A stretch of DNA of 64,000 nt, from NCBI GenBank assembly GCA_019918135.1, contig WBZZ01001696.1:177001-241000 (forward strand). The letters run 5' to 3'. Under the pieces are notes generated by a model. The model did no database searches. It saw only the letters and a program-made list of their open reading frames with translations, and was not told the DNA's origin. Source of the stretch: Paulinella micropora. Taxonomy: Eukaryota > Cercozoa > Imbricatea > Euglyphida > Paulinellidae. The translations under genes and the position numbers were made by a program. Positions 36,901 to 43,893 of this stretch are shown here, piece after piece (within the stretch, counting starts at the first letter, position 1; each line of letters opens with the position of its first letter).

Positions 36901-39239
36901 CCGTCAACCTGGCCGAGCTCGTGCACGACAACCCCTGGGCCGCGACCGGGGTGTCTGGCACGCCGGCCATTGCCGCCGCGGCCGGGGCCGTTCAGCCGCC
37001 GGGCCGTTCTTCGTGGCTGTGCCGGGAGCACAGGCTGCGGTCGCGGGCGGCCGCGCAGTCGGCCGTCGAAGATACCTTCCGCCAGCAGTGCGCCGTGCGC
37101 ACGGCCCAGCTGCAAACAGAAGCGGCCCGGCACCAGCGCGAGCGCTACAACGCCAACGTGCGTGGGCTCCGGGTCTCCGTCGCGTCCGGCGCCAAGGGCT
37201 CGATCGACGACCTGCGGCAGCTCGAGCTGCAGACGGGGCTGCACCTTTACGAGCAGGCGCTCATCTCGCCCAGCCTGTGCGGGCGCCGCAGCGCGTACTC
37301 GCGCTACGGCGACCCGTTAGACAACGGCTTCGTCACCAATTCCTTCATGTCGGGCCTCACGGTCCGCGAGTACGGCTGGCACATGGTGTCGGCCCGCGAG
37401 GTCGTGGGGCGCAACGTGCGCACCGTGGCCACGACCGGCTACTTCCAGCACTCCCTGAGCTTCGCGCTGCAGGACGTCGTGTACGTGGTGCCGGGGCTTT
37501 TGGTCAGGGGCGGCCGCGACGTAGTCACCGTGCCCGGGCGCGTCGTGGACGGCGCCGCCCAACGACCGGTACCGTCGGCGCTCGTGGACGCGTGGTTCAG
37601 CGAAGCGTTGCCGTGCGCGCTGCACCCCACGTTACACGTCTGCCTCGCCGAAGAAGGCCGGGCGTGCGCGGGCTGCGCCGCGCTGGCCGCCAAGGTCTCG
37701 CGGGCGCTCCTCGGGGACGCTGGTGACGATGCCGGGGAGCGCGAGCGCGTGATCAGGTCGGGCCTGCTGTTCGAGGAGCTGGCGTGGACCACCGCCGCGG
37801 GTAGCGCCTGGCTGCCGCGCACCGTCTTTGCGCTGCCCGTGCTGGCCGAGCGGGTGCGGCGCGCGCACGCTACGACGGCGCAGGTGGTGGCGGCGCCCGA
37901 CCGTGCGCGGGCGCTGGTCTCGCGGCTGTTGCATTACTTGTGCCAGGTGCCCGGCGACGGCGCCTGGTGCGTGCACCAGGCCTACGTCGCCTCGGAGCTC
38001 ACGGCCTGGCGCGTCGCCCACGTGTACCGCCTGGGGTTGCCGCTGCTGGAAGTCTTGCTCAAGCAGGTGCTGTACTGCTTCCAGGTGCACCGCCTGCCGT
38101 TCGGCTACTCCATGGGCGGCGTCGCCGCGTCGTCGTACGGACACCTGGGCACGCAGCTCACGCTCAACACGCGCCACAAGCCGTCGAACACCATCCGCTG
38201 CACCGAGGGCCACCCCCGCATCCTGGCCCTCACGAGGCTGCAGTCCAAGGGCCAGGACTTCCTGCTGCGCGGCCGGCTGCGCAGCGCCGCCGAGGTCGCC
38301 CGGTGGCGGGCCGCCGACCCCGCCAGGCGCGGCGGCGTCCGCGTGCTCGACAGCAGCAGCTCCGCGGCCGACCTGCGGCGGCTGCTGCAGCGGGCGCCCG
38401 CCACCAGCCTGTGCGTCGCGCTGTACTCCTTCGACGACTACCACCAGGCCCTGCTCGAGCTGGGGCTGCCCGACCTGCGGCTGCACGTCCAGGACGCGGA
38501 CCTCGACCTGTGCGGCCTCCGCCGCCGCCGCGCGCCTCCCGCGCCCGCACCTGCAGCGCGCAATAGCACTAGCAAGGGCCGCAAGCGTTCGGCGGCGGCG
38601 GCGGCGGCGACGTCGTCCAAGCGCGCGCGTACCGGCAAGACCAAGTGGTACAAGGTCTCGCGCCAGGGCGCGCTCGTCGTCTTCGACGACGCTGGTGCCA
38701 GGGCGCACGGCTTCGCGGACGGCGGGCTGGGGCTGGCCGCGATGCTGCGCCGCCAGCTCCCGTCCTTTGCCGTGTGCTCTGCCTGGGCGTCCGCCGAGAA
38801 ACAGTGGACGTGCCTGCTGCTGCGCACCGTCGGCGCCGCCGCGCGGCCGCCGGCCGCGCAGGCCCCGCCCGCTCAGGCCCGCTTCGACACCTACCAGTAC
38901 AACCACACGCAGCTGTACTGCGAGAGCCTGCTGCGCCAGGCGCTCGCTGTTATGCAGCCGTCGGTAGGTATCGATGCGATCGACCTGTCGCCGGTGGACG
39001 GGCTGCTGTCCGTGCAGCTGCGCCCGGGGCGCACCACGCTGGCGCAGGTGCGGCGCCTGCTCGCCCGGCCCGAGTGGTGCCCGAGTCCCTGGAAATCACG
39101 GACCCGCTCGTCGCGTACCAGGCCCTGGGCATCGAGGCTTGCTGCACGGCGCTGTCCTCCGAGCTCCGGAAGGCGCTCAGCGGCCTCGGCGAGCTCGACT
39201 TCTGCCACACGCAGCTCCTGGCTTCTACCATGTGCCTGA
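33993..39239 (+). CDS. RPB1: DNA-directed RNA polymerase largest subunit (RPB1-like), main part
   Basis: ATG at 33993. The clamp zinc motif CELCGG...CPGHQGH is near residues 71-86. The conserved NRQPTL comes just before the active site NGDNDGD (residues 787-793), which keeps the three magnesium-binding Asp of the usual NADFDGD. The bridge-helix/trigger-loop region reads NSFMSGLT, GREV-like and TGYFQHSL, near residues 1110-1160. The part before the active site is about 300 residues longer than in yeast RPB1. Heptad repeats of a CTD are absent. After residue ~1694 this frame becomes nonsense (Ser/Arg-rich) to 39239, while the true C-terminal domain continues in another frame. It builds the catalytic core of a viral RNA polymerase for viral transcription. 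This is the firmest functional call in the window. Confidence 0.95.
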   Translation: MHGKWAPATCARPAAHGRHRRPPSSVTACIPSDSTIRDVSIGCLSGRGTEENPHDFTFDDRSLRVDPQSGRCELCGGDVLSCPGHQGHLEFPEPFLLPQLKKQVYQALVLACKFCGAHLWDTGALVSTKAPAPALAAKLTQAELAAARQSISVALPFPDHGARSEVAGVLEKPDPAEFWAAFAACGGNVLAGLEPRAAALVLQPRTTAELTAPEVASAWEAQPQLAAWRAAAAAAFGAWRTQPRGKRRPCQERAPQAAVLIRTRQVLEFGAQAAEMTLLTLTMLVQQERVLHETLVQRLERLAHLGMTRRARGQFVRSTPPCERQALAGAPSLERCRQDCHARLDTLSAALGRLERPGTPVEGLAKQRLQKDPRAARLDPEQWRAFVVKAVYSATAQRKHFYLQCSPCLGGCGGAQPTIKERGTSFGCDFREGSAAFEPTNMYWRVLLAANRLPLARLGLPSGLQYAFRLSALAASRALLPFVRAAVGGRQALLNYGRDLTQQITQLIELLRCAWEVRQSWEETVATRAVAGGVLLSAELAGDPLAKEYKQTLNSAYYCWHSTFSRGGGDGALEDQLGQVSRNLSELLGKKDGEFRKNGLGKRIDHSARGVLICNALVPLGYVALGLGMLRTLREKIVVGAHNLAAVRAAADQVQRARAELTVLRRRLAEARTARRECEVLQLLEGSDDLQHNDVYPNLGRLWRANGSPPLLLEQTVGTYSSHIGAGDVIEVSLTEGSKVVVNRQPTLSPQSARVFTVLAPRRPLYATAAPQHYCVALNPIEEIPFNGDNDGDVVTVIALQDLQCCWSSEETMGSALLATSRAAGENVAKLAQDNLAVLFHALTTDQTYRQEELLHLYALLERHVPAPRGARIALPPQRPQPAGGGEALASCWDVVATFLPEGFVPPWITGDGSRAEWRCASMWNKAWLGQGATSLTKLLHADYGPEWAALFLNCVSVFVLWSNERHSTTVNLAELVHDNPWAATGVSGTPAIAAAAGAVQPPGRSSWLCREHRLRSRAAAQSAVEDTFRQQCAVRTAQLQTEAARHQRERYNANVRGLRVSVASGAKGSIDDLRQLELQTGLHLYEQALISPSLCGRRSAYSRYGDPLDNGFVTNSFMSGLTVREYGWHMVSAREVVGRNVRTVATTGYFQHSLSFALQDVVYVVPGLLVRGGRDVVTVPGRVVDGAAQRPVPSALVDAWFSEALPCALHPTLHVCLAEEGRACAGCAALAAKVSRALLGDAGDDAGERERVIRSGLLFEELAWTTAAGSAWLPRTVFALPVLAERVRRAHATTAQVVAAPDRARALVSRLLHYLCQVPGDGAWCVHQAYVASELTAWRVAHVYRLGLPLLEVLLKQVLYCFQVHRLPFGYSMGGVAASSYGHLGTQLTLNTRHKPSNTIRCTEGHPRILALTRLQSKGQDFLLRGRLRSAAEVARWRAADPARRGGVRVLDSSSSAADLRRLLQRAPATSLCVALYSFDDYHQALLELGLPDLRLHVQDADLDLCGLRRRRAPPAPAPAARNSTSKGRKRSAAAAAATSSKRARTGKTKWYKVSRQGALVVFDDAGARAHGFADGGLGLAAMLRRQLPSFAVCSAWASAEKQWTCLLLRTVGAAARPPAAQAPPAQARFDTYQYNHTQLYCESLLRQALAVMQPSVGIDAIDLSPVDGLLSVQLRPGRTTLAQVRRLLARPEWCPSPWKSRTRSSRTRPWASRLAARRCPPSSGRRSAASASSTSATRSSWLLPCA

Positions 39240-39451
39240 AAGGCCTGCCCCTGCCCATCAGCCGCGCGGGCTACGCGCAGCTCGAGGACGACCCGTTCGA
39301 GCGCGCTATGTTCGAGAAGAACGGCCGTATCTGGTTGTTTGAAACGGTCGATAAGGTTTCCCAGCAAGGGTCTATGTACTGGCGTTTTGTGTCGGGCCAG
39401 CTGCCAGAAGTAGGCGATGCTTACTTCCAAATCTCACCTGATCAGCCTTGA
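39065..39451 (+). CDS. RPB1: RPB1 C-terminal segment in shifted frame
   Basis: This frame reads VVPESLEITDPLVAYQALG, then ELRKAL, DFCHTQLLASTM, RAGYAQLEDDPFERAMFEKN and ends at the TGA at 39449. It matches the last domain of RPB1 proteins (GIEA, T-hydrophobic-x-RxGxxRxxxxPxxxxxFE). It lies one base back from the frame of the main part, with the crossover near 39062-39090. No classical slippery heptamer is visible there. A 38-base GT...AG stretch at 39048-39085 would also restore the frame if spliced. Other options are a one-base deletion in the genome or in the assembly. The fused product would be about 1815 residues. Confidence 0.88.
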   Translation, partial: PARVVPESLEITDPLVAYQALGIEACCTALSSELRKALSGLGELDFCHTQLLASTMCLKGLPLPISRAGYAQLEDDPFERAMFEKNGRIWLFETVDKVSQQGSMYWRFVSGQLPEVGDAYFQISPDQP

Positions 39452-39533
39452 TTAGCTAGGTTTACAAATTTAAACAAAAAAAAAAAACTAGTTTGTTTGA
39501 CAGAGCTGTCAAAGCCACCGTTACTAGCCGCCG

Positions 39534-40247
39534 TTAAGACCTGTGAATTCTGGCTGGCGGGAGATTTTTTACCCGGACCCGGAGGTCAGCGCAGCGTATA
39601 AATCTAAGCAGCGAGGCCGGTGTCAGGCAGTGCCAGTTGACGGAAACCTCTGCCCGCGCTGTGAGCGAGATCAGATCTACTGCACAAGTGCCGTTGACGC
39701 AGAGTTTGGTAGTGGGCAGCTCCGCGCGTTCCAGTTTCAGGCGCACGCAGTGGGGCGCGCTCAAAACCAACGGGCCGCCGCTGTCGCCAGTGATTCTGGT
39801 GTCTGACAGGCGCAGTTCGTACACGCCCCGCAGGTTTTCAACCAAGGCACGTGGCAGATCTAGGTATTGGATAGTGACCCTGCGCAGGTTAGCGAGCAGC
39901 CGCGGCAGTGTGCAGAGCTGGTCCAGCCGTTTCTTGATCTCTTCTTTTGTCTCCGCCGTGCTGCCATGGGCGCACAGATCCGTCGGCAACCACGAATCAT
40001 ACCGACACCTGTTGATAAGATTCGTGAGTGTCTTGAGATCCTCCGAACGGTCGTGTTCGCTCTGGAAGTAACCCGCCCAGGTAGCGTGCAGGGCTCTCTT
40101 GTTGTCGAGCTGTTCCAAGAAGCGGCGGTAGGTTTCGGGCGGGTACAGGCTCTGCGCTACTTGTTGGAGCGCATCCTTTTCGTCCAGGCCTTCTACAACG
40201 GTCTCCCAGATGTCCGGCAACAAACATTCTTCCACGTTGTCTAGCAT
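39534..40247 (-). CDS. F-box-like/LRR-like protein
   Basis: 237 residues from the ATG at 40247; the frame is open further upstream to about 40355 but without another ATG. The N-terminus (NVEECLLPDIWETVVEGL) resembles the start of an F-box. The C-terminal half has short repeated strands (LRRVTIQYLDL, VYELRLSDTRITG, VRLKLERAEL). It is short compared with the related genes and may lack repeats. It is convergent with RPB1, 82 bases apart. A decayed copy of its C-terminal half lies at about 46990-47360. Confidence 0.75.
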   Translation of the reverse strand: MLDNVEECLLPDIWETVVEGLDEKDALQQVAQSLYPPETYRRFLEQLDNKRALHATWAGYFQSEHDRSEDLKTLTNLINRCRYDSWLPTDLCAHGSTAETKEEIKKRLDQLCTLPRLLANLRRVTIQYLDLPRALVENLRGVYELRLSDTRITGDSGGPLVLSAPHCVRLKLERAELPTTKLCVNGTCAVDLISLTARAEVSVNWHCLTPASLLRFIRCADLRVRVKNLPPARIHRS

Positions 40248-40517
40248 CCAGCGACGGGGGTCGGGGTTTTTTTCTTCCCCTCTGTGTTTTATTGCTTTGT
40301 GTACTCTTTTTTCGTAACACGCAGAGTTTCCCTCCTTTCTCCCCTCCCCCTTCAAACGACTGCCGGGTTTTTTTTTGTTTGTTTGGCTCTTCGTTGGACC
40401 CCCAAAAAAAAAAGATTTGTTCGGGGTTTTTTGTTTGTTTCGGTTAGCGGCCTTTTACGACTAATTTGTTTGCGCCAAGAAAAAAAGGAAAAGAGGACTT
40501 TGTTCAGCCGCGGGCAC

Positions 40518-40645
40518 CACTTTCGGCCGCTATGTCCTGCCGACAAGGTTGCACAACGCGGGGTCGAAGTACTGGGCGCTTTGTCTCGGGCCGGCTGCCA
40601 GAAATAGGCGATGCTTAACTTTCAAATTTCACACGATCGCCTTCC
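40518..40645 (+). pseudogene. Duplicated remnant of the RPB1 3' end
   Basis: Bases about 40540-40645 match RPB1 bases about 39335-39451, including ACTGG-CG-TTTGT-TCGGGCC and CTGCCAGAA-TAGGCGATGC, followed by a T-C-AA-TTTCACACGATC equivalent of the RPB1 end. The remnant has substitutions and a new TAA after GDA. It lies about 1.2 kb downstream of the real gene end, beyond the convergent F-box-like gene, and shows that this gene pair was once duplicated. Confidence 0.8.
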
Positions 40646-41244
40646 GGACACCTCCATCGCAAACAAACTAAAGAAATTTCGCTCGCTGGCTTTCTTTTTT
40701 TGTTACCTTGAACGATTACCTGAAGCAGCATGATTTATTCTGCAGTAACAGAAAGAAGATGGGCGTACTCACAAAACACGCTGATGCGAAATAAAAACAG
40801 ACGATGGCAGCAGGCAATTTCCCCCCCCCCCCCTTGCTCACCGGATTCGCAACTGCTTAGCTAATTGAAAAACAGTCCGGACTTCTAAACAAACACTGCG
40901 CCGCCCTGTAGGCCCCGCATCTCTTACAAACCTCGTGCACAAAAGGCCGGCTCCTGCGCAGCCGGTCTCGCAGGAAGGATAACAGCAGCCTGAAGCGTGC
41001 CTCCGTCCCTGTTCGATTGGGCCTTGTGCTGGGGATCAGGCAGCCCTCGTAGTTACCTCGTCCAGAAGTGTACGCACTACCCGGCAGGTTTTTCAGAGAC
41101 GGCCGGAACAGTTTATACCTCCGCGGCCCAGCCGCGGGTGCTTCCCATTTGCGCGTGCGGCCCCCCCCCCCATCCACCAACTCCCCCCCCCCCCCACAAG
41201 CTGCCGTCCCATCTTGCGCTCTTGTCTGTATTTCTCGTTCCACT
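40646..41244. other. Intergenic region, possible minus-strand remnant
   Basis: A C13 run lies at 40821-40833. On the minus strand, 40857 to about 41110 reads a coding-like basic stretch (ARFRLLLSFLRDRLRRSRPF, then VCKRCG) ending at a stop, but it has no ATG and merges into C-run sequence. It may be the tail of a decayed gene. Nothing complete is supported. Confidence 0.35.
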
Positions 41245-42615
41245 ATGACTACCGCCCCTCGTTGTGAGCCGCGGGCGCCGGAGGAATTCTTGCTCGCCCA
41301 GCTCGGGCTCAACAACGTTGACCGGGGCTTATTAGTTCCCCTGGCGTCGTGGCAACAGTCCCCGCGGGCCGAACGTGAACGTCTGGTGACGGTACAGCAG
41401 GTGCTGGCCCTGGAACCCGCTGACTTTGCCGACAAGCTGTATTGCCCGCAATGCAACCAGGCCCTACGACCTAGGCGCATGAGCCAGGACGGCAAACGCC
41501 GTGCCCACTTCTTCCACCCACGGCCGGGCGCGGGCAACGCGCCCCAGGCAAACCCCCACGGCGTGGGGCAGGGGGGGCCCGGCGAGGGGCAGCTGCACCT
41601 GCTCGCCAAGGCCTTTCTCGCCGCTAGGTTGGCCGAGCTCACCTTCCAGTGGTCCGAGTGTGAGTCGGCCGTGGCCTGTGAACGGCAACGAACCTTCAGC
41701 CAACATACCGCGGTGCTGGAACAGACGCTGGGAGCGAGCAACTCCGGGCTGTTCCTGTCCGCGGAGGAAGAAAGGCTGAGGCCCGACGTTACGATCCTGG
41801 ACCAGCACCGCCGTGTCGTGGCCTTCGTCGAGGTGTTCATCAGCAGCCGTAAGGCACCACTGCACTGGCAGGCCTACCGCAAGTTCCCGGGGGCCGTCGC
41901 GTGGGAAATCGACTTCAACGCCGAAATCCCGCGGCTGGAGAGCGGCTTTCTGCTGCGGGACTCCAAACTCCGTGACTCCCGTTTAACCTGCGCGCCCTGT
42001 GAGGCCCGGCTGGCCGCACAAACCCAGGCCGAACGGGCGGAACGCCTGCGGCGGGCCAGGACCGTACTCCAGGCCGAGGTAGCCAAGATCACGTTCCGGT
42101 GGTCAGCGTGCGGAGCCCGGCTCGTTTGCACCCAGGAACGACGCTTTGCGAGCGCGGTACCGCCGATCGCGCCGGGCCCCCCTGACTTCCTGCTGCTGGA
42201 CCCACAGCAGCAGGTGATCGCGTCGCTAGAGATCCGCGCGAGCAGCCCCGCGGAGCCCCGCGGCGACCCGCCGGAGCTCCGCCCGGCGGACACCCCGCTC
42301 ATCCGCCTGGCGGTCCGAGCGGACGATGTGCTCCACCTGGCCGACACGCACTACCGGCTGACGACGGAGGCCGGCGGGGTGCCCTGCCCCGCCTGTGCGA
42401 CCGAGCAGCAGCGGCGTGCGGCCGGGGCCGAGCAACAGCGGCGCGCGGCCGAGGCCGAGCAGCAGCGGCGGCTAGAGCAGGTGGCGCGGGTGGCGCGGGC
42501 CAGGACCGTACTCCAGGCCGAACTCCCCAAGATCACGTTCCGTTGGTCGGCCTGCGCGGCACGGCTAGAGTGCCGCGCGGAGCGGCGCTTCGAGCATTGT
42601 ACCCTGGCACACTGA
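41245..42615 (+). CDS. CoiA-like nuclease-family protein, modules 1-2 and start of 3
   Basis: ATG at 41245, 456 residues to an in-frame TGA at 42613. Module 1 fits the CoiA competence/nuclease pattern: CPQC near residue 67, HFFHP near 88-92, E and H in GEGQLHLLAKAF near 112-120, then RPDVTIL and AFVEVF (near 179-197), matching the D...ExQ catalytic core. Module 2 (FRWSACGARLVC, PDFLLL, SLEIR) and the start of module 3 (FRWSACAARLEC) repeat the core without the zinc-like head. A Gln/Arg coiled linker joins modules 2 and 3. CoiA-type proteins are restriction-endonuclease-like and act on DNA. In this virus it could process recombination intermediates or attack foreign DNA; that is inference. Confidence 0.8.
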   Translation: MTTAPRCEPRAPEEFLLAQLGLNNVDRGLLVPLASWQQSPRAERERLVTVQQVLALEPADFADKLYCPQCNQALRPRRMSQDGKRRAHFFHPRPGAGNAPQANPHGVGQGGPGEGQLHLLAKAFLAARLAELTFQWSECESAVACERQRTFSQHTAVLEQTLGASNSGLFLSAEEERLRPDVTILDQHRRVVAFVEVFISSRKAPLHWQAYRKFPGAVAWEIDFNAEIPRLESGFLLRDSKLRDSRLTCAPCEARLAAQTQAERAERLRRARTVLQAEVAKITFRWSACGARLVCTQERRFASAVPPIAPGPPDFLLLDPQQQVIASLEIRASSPAEPRGDPPELRPADTPLIRLAVRADDVLHLADTHYRLTTEAGGVPCPACATEQQRRAAGAEQQRRAAEAEQQRRLEQVARVARARTVLQAELPKITFRWSACAARLECRAERRFEHCTLAH

Positions 42616-43272
42616 GCGCTGTGCTCGCTGCCGGGGCGACTGAGCGGGCTGACCCCGGGCGAGGCCGCGTACAAGCCCGACGTCACCGTGCTGAACCCGG
42701 ACGGACGGCCCGCGGCCTTCATCGAGATTTGTACCGGGGCCCAAAAAAAGGAATGGCACTGGACCAACTACGACAAGTTGTTCCCGGGGGTCCTCCAGTT
42801 GGAACTGCGGGAGAACGAAGTGCACGCCCTGGCCGAACACGCGTACAGACTGACGGACACGAAGCTGCGGGCGCCGGACCGGGTGTGTACCGCCTGCCGG
42901 ACGGCGCGGGAGTTAGCCGAGCAGGCGGAGCTGGCCGGGGCAGAACAGGCGGACCAAGTCGCGGAGCTCGCCGTGGAAGAGCTGGCGCAGGCCGAGGCAG
43001 AACAGGCGGACCAAGTCGCGGAGGAACTGGAGCGGCAGGCCGGGCCGCTGCGCCTGGGGGCTGCCGATAACTCTGGCCAAGCAGCCGTGTGTGGCTGCTT
43101 GCAGCGCAGGCTGAAGCGCGCGCTCTCGCCGCTGCGGGTGCGGGCCCCGTTGCTGGCGGGGGGTCTGCCCGCGTGGCTCCACGACGACGAGGCGGCCGTG
43201 TTCCCTGATCTGACGTACCGGCCCGGCGCAGGCGACGCCGGTTGGACACTGGACGAAGGCTTCGACGGGTAG
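42616..43272 (+). CDS. CoiA-like protein continuation after in-frame TGA
   Basis: Directly after the TGA the same frame remains open for 218 codons. It starts ALCSLPGRLSGL and completes module 3: YKPDVTVL and AFIEIC correspond to RPDVTIL and AFVEVF of module 1. An Ala/Glu coiled stretch with a repeated EQADQVAEL follows, then a C-terminal domain ending at 43272. The first ATG inside is at 42688, within module 3, so independent translation would make a headless fragment. The TGA is best explained as a point mutation (CGA to TGA would do), readthrough, or sequencing error in a once continuous ~675-residue protein. Confidence 0.75.
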   Translation, partial: ALCSLPGRLSGLTPGEAAYKPDVTVLNPDGRPAAFIEICTGAQKKEWHWTNYDKLFPGVLQLELRENEVHALAEHAYRLTDTKLRAPDRVCTACRTARELAEQAELAGAEQADQVAELAVEELAQAEAEQADQVAEELERQAGPLRLGAADNSGQAAVCGCLQRRLKRALSPLRVRAPLLAGGLPAWLHDDEAAVFPDLTYRPGAGDAGWTLDEGFDG

Positions 43273-43893
43273 GGGGGGGCGGGGCCGGAGCGGGCTAAGT
43301 TAAAGCTGTTCTAATTACATCCACTAGCACGCAGGGCTAACGCCACTCCCGAGTTGCTGGTGTCCGACCGACCCCCAACACCGTAGACAGCCTCCAAAGT
43401 ACTCAACGAATTCTCCCGTGCCTCTCGGGGCCTAACCAACCTGGTCGGAATGTAATAAAAAACCGCTGCTTACTACAGACGCGCGGGATCGTAGGTTTGT
43501 GAGGGCATATACCCCCCACCATTGCGGCTTTTTTTTAAATACAGCGCAGACTGGACTAGATCCTGGTAGTCAATGTCCAGGGCTGCCGACAGCAAAGATC
43601 CGGCGTACACGTTTCTTTTTTTAATTAAAGAACAAACAATTTCCCACCCTTAAATGGGGGGAGGAATGTGTGGGTAAAGAAGAGAGAGAGAGAGAGATCG
43701 TGTGCGTGCTGGATGGTGTGGGGTGGGGGTCGCGCCAGGCAGGTTCAGAAGTTGGGAAAGAAATGCAGGGAGGGAGGAAGAGTGTGAGCCAAGGACTCCA
43801 AAAAGAAATGGGCAGGCCCAGAAGAAACGGGGAGTAGAAAGTAACAGGCCCACCGCCATCTTCCCCCCCCCTTCCACCCCAACCACGCGCCAA
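43273..43893. other. Intergenic region with ATG-less coding-like stretch
   Basis: On the minus strand, 43617 to 43481 reads a sensible peptide (YAGSLLSAALDIDYQDLVQS, then LYLKKS and MPSQTYDPARL, stop). An upstream stop in frame and the lack of an ATG before it argue against a complete gene; it could be a 3' fragment or an exon. A (GA)n run lies at 43681-43697. The rest shows nothing clear. Confidence 0.35.

Noticed and set aside
36129-37244. Antisense open frame (371 codons) across the RPB1 active-site region
   Set aside because: Shadow of the conserved polymerase motifs; no start context or domain.
40857-41840. Minus-strand open frame overlapping the CoiA-like gene start
   Set aside because: Most of it is antisense to conserved CoiA-like sequence; only the 3' 85 codons outside look coding-like and they lack an ATG.
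42613-42615. TGA read as selenocysteine
   Set aside because: Nothing suggests a selenoprotein: the aligned position is not a Cys in the other modules and no SECIS-like element was identified. TGA also ends normal genes here (for example at 14803 and 39449).
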